A DNA stretch of 64,000 nt from Flammeovirga agarivorans. Lineage in GTDB: Bacteria; Bacteroidota; Bacteroidia; Cytophagales; Flammeovirgaceae. Below are positions 46,200 through 54,722 of this stretch, one piece after another (position 1 is the stretch's first letter; each line of letters begins with the position of its first letter). Made by a program: the position numbers and the translations under genes. The DNA lies in NCBI RefSeq assembly GCF_012641475.1, contig NZ_JABAIL010000006.1, positions 186,001 to 250,000 of the forward strand, read 5' to 3'. The notes beneath the pieces are model-generated. The model was not told the origin of the DNA, ran no database searches, and saw only the letters and a program-made list of their open reading frames with translations.

Positions 46200-47654
46200 T
46201 TAGTTAATCGTTCTGAAAGGTGCAAATTCTGGGTTAATGCATCTTTCTCCGTATCGGTCATACACCGCTTTAAGTTGTTCTTTACTTTCAGGATATTGTC
46301 CTTGATCATTAGTGGAGACTATCCATTGGTCAAGAATTCCTCTTAGTTCTTTTAACTTTGAAGCATAATTAGGATCATTTGCCAAGTTATTGACCTCAAA
46401 AGGATCGTTCTTTAAATCATACAACTCTTCAGCAGGTCTTTGGTCAGAAAGCCATTCATTTTCAAATGGGATCCCCTCTTTATTCGCTTTAAAAATAGCT
46501 TTCACAGCAGGCTTGTGTGATCTGTATTGCAATTGCATCAAAGGTCTATCGGTCATGAAATTTTTGATGTACTTAAACTGAGTAGTTCTCACAGCTCTAA
46601 TTCTGTCTATTGTAAAATCACAACGGTCCCTAGCCGCAATAACAAAATCTCTATGGTATCCTTTTTCAAATACATCCTTACTCTCCATATACTCTGGTAC
46701 TTTAATTTTTGCCAGTTGAAGAGTAGTGGCCGTAAGGTCTAAAAGACTCATTAGATCCTCTCTTACTCCAGATTTTTTCAAAAGCTTTGGATTTCCGGGA
46801 GCAGAAATAATCATAGGCATATGGAGTCCTGCATCATATAAAAACTGTTTGTCTCGTAACAGTTTGTATCCATTGTCAGAAAAGAAAATAATAATCGTAT
46901 TTTCATACAAACCATCCTTCTTCAATTCATTGATAATCTCACCAATTTCACCATCGGTAACTTTGATCTGGTTATAATGATCTGCGATCTGCTGTCTTAC
47001 AGATGGAATATCTGGATAATAAGGCATTACTTTTACCTTATCGGGAGAAATTGGAGAGGCAGGTTTCTTGTTATTTTTTCCTCCATAAAGTTCAATAACT
47101 CCAAAGAAAGGTTGGCCATCTTTTCTATTTTTCCAGCTACCTGTTCCCGATTTTCCAAAGTGCTTTTTCTCAGTATAAGAACCCGACCAATAGTCGTCCC
47201 AATTGTAAGACCAGTTGAAATCATCTTTACCTTCACTAAAGGTATAATACCCATGCTGTTTGAAAATTTCTGGAACAACTTGTACATGTGATGGTAATCG
47301 CTTTGTAATGGTTCTACCCGAGCGGTGGTTATGTGTACCGATTGTAGTAGGCATAGCACCTGTAAATATACCAGACCTTGCAGGAGAACATACAGGAGAC
47401 ATAGAAAAACAATTAGTGAAAGTAACACCATTTTGGGCTAAAAAATCAATGTTTGGCGTCACAACAGTAGAATCTCCATAGACGGGCATCCAAGGATCGA
47501 TATCTTCTCCAAACAACCATAATATATTGACTTTTTTACTGCGATGAGCAGTTTTCTGAGTGGAAGAACAAGTACTAAATACTAACGGAACCGCTAGCAT
47601 GAGTAGTACGGATCTTAATGGAAATAATATTCTATTACATTTCATCGACTTCAC
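46200..47654 (-). CDS. Sulfatase lipoprotein
   Basis: The 484-residue protein has a lipoprotein signal with Cys29 (VFSTCSS). The sulfatase core has formylglycine motif C89-S-P-A-R93, N-terminal metal motif LWLFGEDIDPW, and FFSDNGYKLLRDKQFLYDAGLHMP near the second metal-site region. The C-terminal subdomain ends with the usual ELYDLKNDPFEVNNLAND. The FGEDIDPW opening differs from the more common TDDQGxGD form and groups it with sulfatases that keep Glu-Asp at this place. It is presumably anchored in the outer membrane or periplasm. It is transcribed alone, leftward, away from the GH2 gene. Substrate unknown; sulfated galactan by context. Confidence 0.9.
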   Translation of the reverse strand: MKSMKCNRILFPLRSVLLMLAVPLVFSTCSSTQKTAHRSKKVNILWLFGEDIDPWMPVYGDSTVVTPNIDFLAQNGVTFTNCFSMSPVCSPARSGIFTGAMPTTIGTHNHRSGRTITKRLPSHVQVVPEIFKQHGYYTFSEGKDDFNWSYNWDDYWSGSYTEKKHFGKSGTGSWKNRKDGQPFFGVIELYGGKNNKKPASPISPDKVKVMPYYPDIPSVRQQIADHYNQIKVTDGEIGEIINELKKDGLYENTIIIFFSDNGYKLLRDKQFLYDAGLHMPMIISAPGNPKLLKKSGVREDLMSLLDLTATTLQLAKIKVPEYMESKDVFEKGYHRDFVIAARDRCDFTIDRIRAVRTTQFKYIKNFMTDRPLMQLQYRSHKPAVKAIFKANKEGIPFENEWLSDQRPAEELYDLKNDPFEVNNLANDPNYASKLKELRGILDQWIVSTNDQGQYPESKEQLKAVYDRYGERCINPEFAPFRTIN

Positions 47655-47986
47655 TTTAAATAGATTAAAAAATTATCAAATACAAAGTCGATATTCTTGA
47701 GATAATGCAGGTATTTATCCGTTATTTCAATGTGTTTCTTGGTAAACATCTCTGTTTCTATGGGTGTGGAAAATACAATCCATTAGATAAACACTTTGTT
47801 ATGATCCACAAAGCAAAATGTCCGTTTTTATACTAATAATGTAAGTATTTGGATCAGTTGGGTTAGCCAAAATTATGATCTAACGCTAAGGGACAGATGA
47901 TTTACGGAGAGCAACACTGCCTGTAGGATTAATCTTGATATTTGATGGATGGTTGACGAAAAAGATATTTTTTAAAACTGTATGAA
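47655..47986. other. Divergent intergenic region, sulfatase / GH2
   Basis: A 332-base AT-rich gap without a supportable ORF, expected to carry promoters for both flanking genes. No exact TAnnTTTG element with proper spacing was found. The clearest structure is an inverted repeat at 47794-47813, listed separately. Confidence 0.5.
47794..47813. promoter_or_regulatory. Inverted repeat CTTTGT-N8-ACAAAG
   Basis: Two perfect 6-base arms with an 8-base spacer lie near the middle of the divergent sulfatase/GH2 gap. Each arm also contains a TTTG that could act as a -33-like element in its direction. It may be an operator for both genes or chance. Confidence 0.25.
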
Positions 47987-50332
47987 ATGAAGAAAATTAA
48001 GCAAAATACTATCCTCTTATTATTACTATTAGTGATGCAAACTTTAGCATTCGCTGGTGATAAAACATCCTTTAATAAGGGATGGAAATTTATTAAAGAA
48101 GGCGAAAAATTAAATCACTCTTTAGTTAGTCAGACAAATTTTAATGATGCTGATTGGGAATCGGTAAATTTACCACATACCACTAATTTAGAACCTTTAG
48201 TTGTCAATAATCAGTGGCAGGGAATTTCTTGGTATAGAAAATCGTTTTCGATCAAAAAAGAAGAGGAGCAAAAACAAATATTCTTGGAGTTTGAAGGGGC
48301 AATGAACATTGCTGAAATATGGGTAAATGGAAAATTTGTCAAGAAACATTTAGGAGGCTACCTACCTATAGTAGCTGATATTTCTTCTTTTGTAGAGGCA
48401 GGGAAACAAAATATTATTGCCATCAGATTAGACAATACGGATAGTGATGTAACAGGTCCTAAACCGTTAAGGATTCTAGATTTCAATACATACGGTGGTT
48501 TATATAGAAATGCATGGATGATCGTTAAAGATCCAGTACATATCACATTGCCCTTATTAGAGGAAGAGGTAGCTGGTGGTGGAGTATTTATTCGTTATCC
48601 AGAAGTGAGTAAGTCTTCTGCTACTATTTCTATTCAGACAGATATTAAAAATACGTACAAGAAAGAGGTGTCATTTTCTTTAGTTCAAGAATTGAAATGG
48701 AAGGGGAAAACCATTAAAAAGTTAAAGTCAAAAAAGGAGATACTTTCCGCAGGTACAAAGAGAGTGATGCATCAATCGATGGTCATTAAAAACCCTAAAT
48801 TGTGGAATACATACTCTCCCAACTTATATCAGCTAGAAACTAAAATACTAATCAATGGAAAAGTGACTGATCATGAAGTCACAACCATTGGTATCAAATC
48901 TGTTGAATTTAAAGGCAAAGAGCTATATATCAATGGAGAGAAAAGATATGTAAAAGGTGTGAATAGACATCAGGAATATCCTTTTGTAGGATATGCTCTT
49001 TCTGACCAAGCAGAAATCAGAGATGCTGTTTTGATAAAGAATGCAGGTTTTGATGTCATTCGTCTTTCTCATTATCCACATTCTCCAGCATTTATGAATG
49101 CTTGTGACTCTCTAGGTTTACTTACTATCGATGCTATTTTAGGATGGCAATATTATCAACCTACTGAAGCGTTTAGGAATCAAATCTTCCAGACGGCAAG
49201 AGACCTAATAAGAAGAGATAGAAACCACGCCAATGTATTACTTTGGGAAGTTTCATTGAATGAAACCAAAATGCCTTTGGAGTTTAGAGAGAAACTAAGC
49301 AAAATAGTAGAAGAAGAATATCCGAAGGTGAAGGCATATTCTGCTGGATGGATGGACGAAGGTTATGATGTGTATTTTCAAGCAAGACAGCATAGGATTC
49401 TTCACCCTGAAACAGAAGGTAAATGGAAAGGGCCTTATTTTGTTTCAGAATATGGTGATTGGGAATATTATTCAAAAAATGCAGGACTAAATCAGCATAA
49501 ACTAGATAAACAAACACGTTACGAGACTTCAAGTAGACAATCAAGAGTTTATGGTGAAAAACGACTATTACAACAAGCATATAATGTGCAAGAAGCATTG
49601 AATGATAACCTTAATACTTCAGCATTTGGAGATGGTTATTGGGTGATGTTTGACTACAATAGAGGATACCACTCAGATTTAGAATTTTCAGGATTATCGG
49701 ATATTTTCCGTATTCCAAAGTTTGCTTATTATTTCTATCAATCACAAAGGGAGTATAGAGAAGATAAAGATGCAGTTGTAAAGATCGCTTCTTATTGGAA
49801 TGAAAACTCACCATTAGATGTAAAAGTATATTCTAATTGTGATCAAGTAGTTCTTTCCTTAAATGGTGAAGAAATTGCCATACAAACTACAGATAAAGAT
49901 AAAAATTCATCTAAGCTTTCTTATGCTCCATTTACCTTTAAGGTCAATAATTTTGTAGCAGGTGAGTTAAAAGCAGAAGGATATAAGGATGGAAAGCTGA
50001 TTAAGGTTGATCGAGTAAAAACAGCCAAAAAGGCATCACAATTAAGAATTAAGTTGGCAGAAAATACAGTAGCTGTTGGTAATAATGACCTTATCTTCGC
50101 TTATATAGAAGTAGTAGATGAAGAAGGAACAATAGTACATGATTTTGCAGATACGATAGATGTACGTCTTGCAGGTGATGTCGCTTTAATGAATGTCGGG
50201 GAGGTACAAGTGGAAGCAGGTATTGCGACTGCATTGTTGAAAGTAAACTCTTTAGATCAAGGTTTATCGATTCAAGCATTGTCTAAGAAGACGCAATTAA
50301 AAGGATCTTTTCAGTATAAAGAAAACGAATAA
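47987..50332 (+). CDS. GH2 beta-galactosidase-like enzyme
   Basis: The 781-residue protein has a signal peptide (cleavage near AFAG). The GH2 order is present: sugar-binding jelly roll (about 28-200; FNKGWKF, WYRKSF, NGGYLPIVADIS-type pattern), Ig-like domain (about 205-310) and TIM barrel (about 312-600) with acid/base Glu426 in WEVSLNE and nucleophile Glu488 in FVSEYGDW. C-terminal Ig-like domains follow (about 600-775). The glycan linkage is not fixed by sequence, but GH2 beta-galactosidases are regular members of carrageenan loci. It is followed after 11 bases by the GH110 gene, so the pair probably trims galactose-containing oligosaccharides in the periplasm. Confidence 0.88.
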   Translation: MKKIKQNTILLLLLLVMQTLAFAGDKTSFNKGWKFIKEGEKLNHSLVSQTNFNDADWESVNLPHTTNLEPLVVNNQWQGISWYRKSFSIKKEEEQKQIFLEFEGAMNIAEIWVNGKFVKKHLGGYLPIVADISSFVEAGKQNIIAIRLDNTDSDVTGPKPLRILDFNTYGGLYRNAWMIVKDPVHITLPLLEEEVAGGGVFIRYPEVSKSSATISIQTDIKNTYKKEVSFSLVQELKWKGKTIKKLKSKKEILSAGTKRVMHQSMVIKNPKLWNTYSPNLYQLETKILINGKVTDHEVTTIGIKSVEFKGKELYINGEKRYVKGVNRHQEYPFVGYALSDQAEIRDAVLIKNAGFDVIRLSHYPHSPAFMNACDSLGLLTIDAILGWQYYQPTEAFRNQIFQTARDLIRRDRNHANVLLWEVSLNETKMPLEFREKLSKIVEEEYPKVKAYSAGWMDEGYDVYFQARQHRILHPETEGKWKGPYFVSEYGDWEYYSKNAGLNQHKLDKQTRYETSSRQSRVYGEKRLLQQAYNVQEALNDNLNTSAFGDGYWVMFDYNRGYHSDLEFSGLSDIFRIPKFAYYFYQSQREYREDKDAVVKIASYWNENSPLDVKVYSNCDQVVLSLNGEEIAIQTTDKDKNSSKLSYAPFTFKVNNFVAGELKAEGYKDGKLIKVDRVKTAKKASQLRIKLAENTVAVGNNDLIFAYIEVVDEEGTIVHDFADTIDVRLAGDVALMNVGEVQVEAGIATALLKVNSLDQGLSIQALSKKTQLKGSFQYKENE

Positions 50333-50343
50333 AAGAAAGTACA

Positions 50344-52173
50344 ATGAAACGAATATTGGTATTATTTATACTCATCTTTACGGTGATTATTACTAGTAAA
50401 GGAGAGGAAGTGATCAAGATCCAACCCGATGGAACAAATGATATGACAAGGGCGGTGAAACAAGCGATAGCCTCTGCCAGATCAAAAGAAATTAAGTTGA
50501 TCTTTGAGCAAGCAGACTATTATTTTAAACCTGATTTTGCCACTGAGAAGTATTGTAGTGTAACAAACCATAAAAACGGTTCGAAACGTATCGCTTTTGC
50601 TTTTGATGGATTTAATAAAGTATCAATCGAAGGTAATGGAGCTAATTTAATATTCCATGGCAAGATGATGCCTTTTCAATTTGAAAGTTGTGAAAATGTA
50701 ACTGTGAATCACTTGTCGATAGATTGGGATACTCCATTTACAATTCAAGGTACAGTCTTAAAGGTTAATGAGAAAGATCATTGGATGGATATTAAAATGG
50801 ATACGGATGGGTTCTCATTTTCAGTGAACAAAGGTGTGATTAAGTTCCCAAATATCCATCATCAGGAATATTCTAGCCTTGGTAATACACTTACGTTTGA
50901 TTCTCTGACTAAGGCGGTAAGTCATGGTGCTTGGGATGCTAATTTTAGAGCAGAAAAAGTACAACGCTTAAAAGGAAATACTTATCGTTTCTATGGTAGA
51001 ATGAAATATTATCCCAAAGTAGGAAACAAGATTAATTTTAAAGGCCCACATGGCGATAATCGTTATGCACCGGCCTTTCATATAATCCGTTCGAAAAACT
51101 TAAAGTACGACCAAGTAGTGGTTCATCATGCCTTAGGTATGGGTTTCTTAGCGGAAAGAAGTGAAAATGTTTCAATCAGTAATGGTGGGGTGTATGTACG
51201 AAAAGGGTCTAATCGATTAATATCATCTACAGCAGATGCGACTCACTTTTGTAACGTAAAAGGAAAAGTGATCGTAGAGAACTGTAGATTCGAAAACATG
51301 CTTGACGATGGGACCAATGTTCATGGAACCTATGTGGAAATTAATGAGATATTAGACCCTAAGACGGTGATTGTTCAACTAAAACATTTCCAACAATTAG
51401 GTTTTGACTTTGCTCAAAAAGGTGATGAATTATGGTGGATAAATCAACCAAGCCCTAATAGAAGAGCTGAGACTGTCTTTGTAACCGGATCAGAAGTGAT
51501 TAATGAAGAATATATCCAATTGTCTTTCGATAAAGAACTACCAAAAGACTTATCAGTAGGTGATCTGTTTGAGAATAAGACTTGGAACCCAGAATTTGTG
51601 ATGAGAGGTTGCACCCTACAAAACCATCGAGCAAGAAACATTGTGCTGAAATCACCAAAGAAGACGGTGATTGAAAATAACTTCTTTTCTTCAAGTATGT
51701 CAGCCATCTTCTTTAGAGGGGAATCCTATTTTTGGTATGAATCGGGACAAGTAGAAGATGTACTTATTCAGAATAATACTTTCTACAACTGTGCATCGAG
51801 TGGCAATGAACATGCGGTATTATATATTACGCCAAGACTTGGTAAATCATACGATAAGTCAGCTACCTACGATAAAAATATTCGATTTATCAATAATAAA
51901 ATCAATACGTTTGATGATCGTATCGTTTGGGCTTACAATGTAGATGGTTTAGTGATAGAGGGGAATGAAATTACCAAAAATGATTTATTAGCACCTGTAC
52001 ATCCTGATCGACCTATTTTTGATTTTAATTATTGTAAAAACATAGTAGTGAAAAACAATAATTACCATGGTCCGAAAGATCAAAATATCAAAACAGATAA
52101 GGCGTCATCAAAAGAAATATCAATAAAGAAAAATAAAAATATTCATCTTGGTAAACTTGATGTGGTGGAGTAA
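50344..52173 (+). CDS. GH110 alpha-1,3-galactosidase
   Basis: The 609-residue protein has an N-terminal signal peptide (cleavage near SKGEE). It is a right-handed parallel beta-helix with the GH110 motif pair STADATHFCNVKGKV (Asp298) and ENMLDDGTNVHGTY (Asp321-Asp322). The opening IQPDGTNDMTRAVKQAI is the usual start of this helix. GH110 enzymes invert and release terminal alpha-1,3-galactose; marine members act on carrageenan-derived galactosides. Here it is paired with a GH2 in one transcript, giving alpha- and beta-galactosidase activity together, which fits the alternating alpha-1,3/beta-1,4 backbone of carrageenans. Confidence 0.88.
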   Translation: MKRILVLFILIFTVIITSKGEEVIKIQPDGTNDMTRAVKQAIASARSKEIKLIFEQADYYFKPDFATEKYCSVTNHKNGSKRIAFAFDGFNKVSIEGNGANLIFHGKMMPFQFESCENVTVNHLSIDWDTPFTIQGTVLKVNEKDHWMDIKMDTDGFSFSVNKGVIKFPNIHHQEYSSLGNTLTFDSLTKAVSHGAWDANFRAEKVQRLKGNTYRFYGRMKYYPKVGNKINFKGPHGDNRYAPAFHIIRSKNLKYDQVVVHHALGMGFLAERSENVSISNGGVYVRKGSNRLISSTADATHFCNVKGKVIVENCRFENMLDDGTNVHGTYVEINEILDPKTVIVQLKHFQQLGFDFAQKGDELWWINQPSPNRRAETVFVTGSEVINEEYIQLSFDKELPKDLSVGDLFENKTWNPEFVMRGCTLQNHRARNIVLKSPKKTVIENNFFSSSMSAIFFRGESYFWYESGQVEDVLIQNNTFYNCASSGNEHAVLYITPRLGKSYDKSATYDKNIRFINNKINTFDDRIVWAYNVDGLVIEGNEITKNDLLAPVHPDRPIFDFNYCKNIVVKNNNYHGPKDQNIKTDKASSKEISIKKNKNIHLGKLDVVE

Positions 52174-52280
52174 AATAGGCCTTTAGACTACTTATATAAA
52201 AGATATAACTAATAGAAACATTATTCTTACCTAAAGTAACAGACAAAATTTCATTTCAATTTACCTTACCAACATGAAAT

Positions 52281-52320
52281 CATCAGAGGGCTGAGAGTTC
52301 AGTTCTCTGATGTTCTTTTT
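52281..52320 (+). terminator. Terminator after the GH2-GH110 unit
   Basis: CATCAGAGGGCTGA (52281-52294) pairs with TCAGTTCTCTGATG (52299-52312), two G-U pairs included, with a 4-base loop and a downstream T run. Confidence 0.85.
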
Positions 52321-52429
52321 TGTATAGCTAGCTTACAATTAACAACACCTTTAATGGTGTAATTATTAAATGAAAAAAAGGGTAAACAACATCACATAAA
52401 TAGAGCCCTTTCATTGAAATGAATTGAAT

Positions 52430-53917
52430 ATGAATTACAATTATCAAAACTTACAAAATACTTGTTATAAGCAGGTATTCTTGATAGGCATGGCACTACT
52501 ATGCCTAAATTTCTCCGCTATTGCTCAAAAGACAATTGGTAAACATACAGCCACTGTCGGAACAAAAAATCTTACATTTTTCACAGACAATATCACTGTG
52601 AATGCTACTAAGGTTTTCAAAAACGGAATTGCTACAACAAATGATGTAAATAGTGAAATCCAAAGAATCTCAAACCTTGGAGGTGGAGTCGTAAAGTTTC
52701 TGACCGGAACATATACGCTTGGACAAATCAACTTGAAATCAAACATCCGAATTGAGGTTGGGAATAATGTCACTTTTATTATCGATCGCAGTGGTAATAA
52801 TAATACCTTATTTAACCTTGGTAGAGATGCCAATAACCTTCAGGGAGTAATTTCTAATGTAGAGATTATTGGTGCAGCAGAAAGCTCATCCACATGGTTT
52901 GAAATAGACCTTAGTAATTTTGATCCTTTAGAAACTGCTACTCCTTTTAAGGTCGCATATGTAAAGAATTTTGCGATTTCAAGGTTTATCATTAAAGATA
53001 ATTATACCCTTAATCCTTCTGTATTTTTAGTAGCAGACAGCAAGTTTCTAGGGAGAGATGAAACAGGAAGATTAAATTACGATTTAAGTACTTTCAATAG
53101 AATTCCGATTCAGGGTGTAGTTAAAAATGCGAAGGCAACAGGAATTGGTACTGGCTATGCATTAGTACAACCTTTTAGTGGTAAACGCTTGTATTTTGAG
53201 AACTTGGAAGGTGAACAAGGGATCACAGTAAGGTTAGAACCTGGTAGTGGTAAATCCAATGATGATCTGAACTTAACCTCAAGTCAAAAGATGGGATCTA
53301 TTGATGATGTATACATCAAAAACGTATCGAATAAACTAGGTTTTGCAGCATTATTTATCAAACCTCATGCAAAGATCTGTAATAATATTTATGCTACAGA
53401 TCTGTATGCAGAAAACAGTTTATCAACGTTATACATTGCATCTGCAAGTTTATTACCTCAGTCAAGAAGAGGAAAATTTACGAACACTAAGTTTGAGAAT
53501 ATCTCTTTCAAACAAACTATCGTTAATAGGGTGTCTAATGGAACGAATAATCTTGTCGCTTCAAATTATCCAGCAGACTCAGGATTAGAAGGGTTAAGAT
53601 TTATGACGGAGTTGCATAGACAAAAACTAGTGACGGTACGAAACAGTAGATCACCAAAGCCTGGAGTATATTCATTGATAGTAAGAGATGCAGGTGGGGA
53701 GCGTTATAAAACTCATCCTATTGCCCCAATTATGTATACAGCTAGGTTCTCTAAAAATACCATTGGGAATATTACAGGAAGATACAATGTGAGTATCCCT
53801 AATGAAAATGATATAGAAGTTTTAGGAGGAGTTTTCTCCGGAGATAAGGTAGTGTATAGAAGCGAAGCAAGAGTGATTACCACTGCGGCTGAAGATACAG
53901 ATTACATTTACGAATAA
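52430..53917 (+). CDS. GH82-like (iota-carrageenase-type) secreted beta-helix protein
   Basis: I chose the ATG at 52430 (495 residues); the upstream in-frame TTG at 52424 adds only two. Signal peptide cleavage is near SAIAQ. The mature protein opens with KTIGKHTATVGTKNLTFF and continues as a parallel beta-helix (VNSEIQRISNLGGGVVKF, LKSNIRIEVGNNVTFI). GH82 features are GITVRLEPG with Glu270 and LFIKPHAK with His313, at spacing close to the catalytic Glu and His of Alteromonas iota-carrageenase. The second acid expected two residues after Glu270 is absent (Gly). It may be a divergent GH82 or a related galactan-active helix enzyme. It heads a three-gene unit. Confidence 0.55.
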   Translation: MNYNYQNLQNTCYKQVFLIGMALLCLNFSAIAQKTIGKHTATVGTKNLTFFTDNITVNATKVFKNGIATTNDVNSEIQRISNLGGGVVKFLTGTYTLGQINLKSNIRIEVGNNVTFIIDRSGNNNTLFNLGRDANNLQGVISNVEIIGAAESSSTWFEIDLSNFDPLETATPFKVAYVKNFAISRFIIKDNYTLNPSVFLVADSKFLGRDETGRLNYDLSTFNRIPIQGVVKNAKATGIGTGYALVQPFSGKRLYFENLEGEQGITVRLEPGSGKSNDDLNLTSSQKMGSIDDVYIKNVSNKLGFAALFIKPHAKICNNIYATDLYAENSLSTLYIASASLLPQSRRGKFTNTKFENISFKQTIVNRVSNGTNNLVASNYPADSGLEGLRFMTELHRQKLVTVRNSRSPKPGVYSLIVRDAGGERYKTHPIAPIMYTARFSKNTIGNITGRYNVSIPNENDIEVLGGVFSGDKVVYRSEARVITTAAEDTDYIYE

Positions 53918-53935
53918 CCCTAAAAACTTATAATC

Positions 53936-54658
53936 ATGAAAAAAACATTAATATTTATCGCTTTACAATTGCAGGTGATTTTCGCTATTGCTCAGACGCC
54001 ATTAAACTTTGATACAGAGATATTATCTTCTGGTAATTACATCGTTGGTGTTCCTTACGAAGTTTCTTCAGTAGGTGCTACAAATCAAATTAAAATTAAC
54101 TGTAAGGCAACTGGAACGGAAGCAAAATTCGGAGTTTATGCTGATGACGAAGGAGCTCCGGGAGAGCTGATATTTCATTCTAATACGATCACACTAACCG
54201 AAGATGAAGTGATGGTTTCTCTAGAAAATACGGTATTAGAGCCAGGAAAATATTGGATCATGGTAAATTACAAGTCCAATGGATACCATGTAAATGCCAA
54301 TGTATCTGATCCTTTGTCCAAGGTGTATTATACCCAACAAAGGTTTAGTGAAAGTTTCCCTGTATCAGCGGCAGAATTTGATCTTTATTATGGGCATCAG
54401 TTCCCGTTTTCAATAGAGGTAATAGAGAAGCCGAAATCATTTGAGATGGAAGTGTATCCTAACCCAACAGTAGACGATGTTCATATTCAAGCCAACCAGA
54501 AAGAATATATGGTACATGTTTACGACAGTCAGGCTAAGAAAGTACTTTCTCAGTTTTGTCAAAATTACAAAACGGAGTTAGAGTTAAAGACCTTACAGAA
54601 AGGAACATATTATATAGTGATTGAAGGAGAGGAGACGTTTAGAATATTGAAAAATTAA
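53936..54658 (+). CDS. Small T9SS-secreted protein of unknown function
   Basis: The 240-residue protein has a signal peptide (cleavage near AIAQ). A beta-rich domain (about 22-165; CKATGTEAKFGVYADDEGAPGELIFHSN and LEPGKYWIMVNYKSNGYHVNAN) resembles the choice-of-anchor-like sandwiches seen in exported proteins. A T9SS sorting domain follows (about 168-240; MEVYPNPTVDDVHI ending FRILKN). No catalytic motif is visible. It starts 18 bases after the GH82-like gene and 64 before the GH42/167-like gene, so it is probably an exported accessory or binding protein of galactan breakdown. Confidence 0.75.
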   Translation: MKKTLIFIALQLQVIFAIAQTPLNFDTEILSSGNYIVGVPYEVSSVGATNQIKINCKATGTEAKFGVYADDEGAPGELIFHSNTITLTEDEVMVSLENTVLEPGKYWIMVNYKSNGYHVNANVSDPLSKVYYTQQRFSESFPVSAAEFDLYYGHQFPFSIEVIEKPKSFEMEVYPNPTVDDVHIQANQKEYMVHVYDSQAKKVLSQFCQNYKTELELKTLQKGTYYIVIEGEETFRILKN

Positions 54659-54722
54659 GAAAACATCAATCCCTTTTTTCTCTAGATAAATTGTACATAG
54701 TATTTATTGACAGATAAAAAAC

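Noticed and set aside
46977-47431. Plus- and minus-strand frames of 104 and 132 codons
   Set aside because: Both fall within the lipoprotein sulfatase gene, whose reading frame has intact catalytic motifs.
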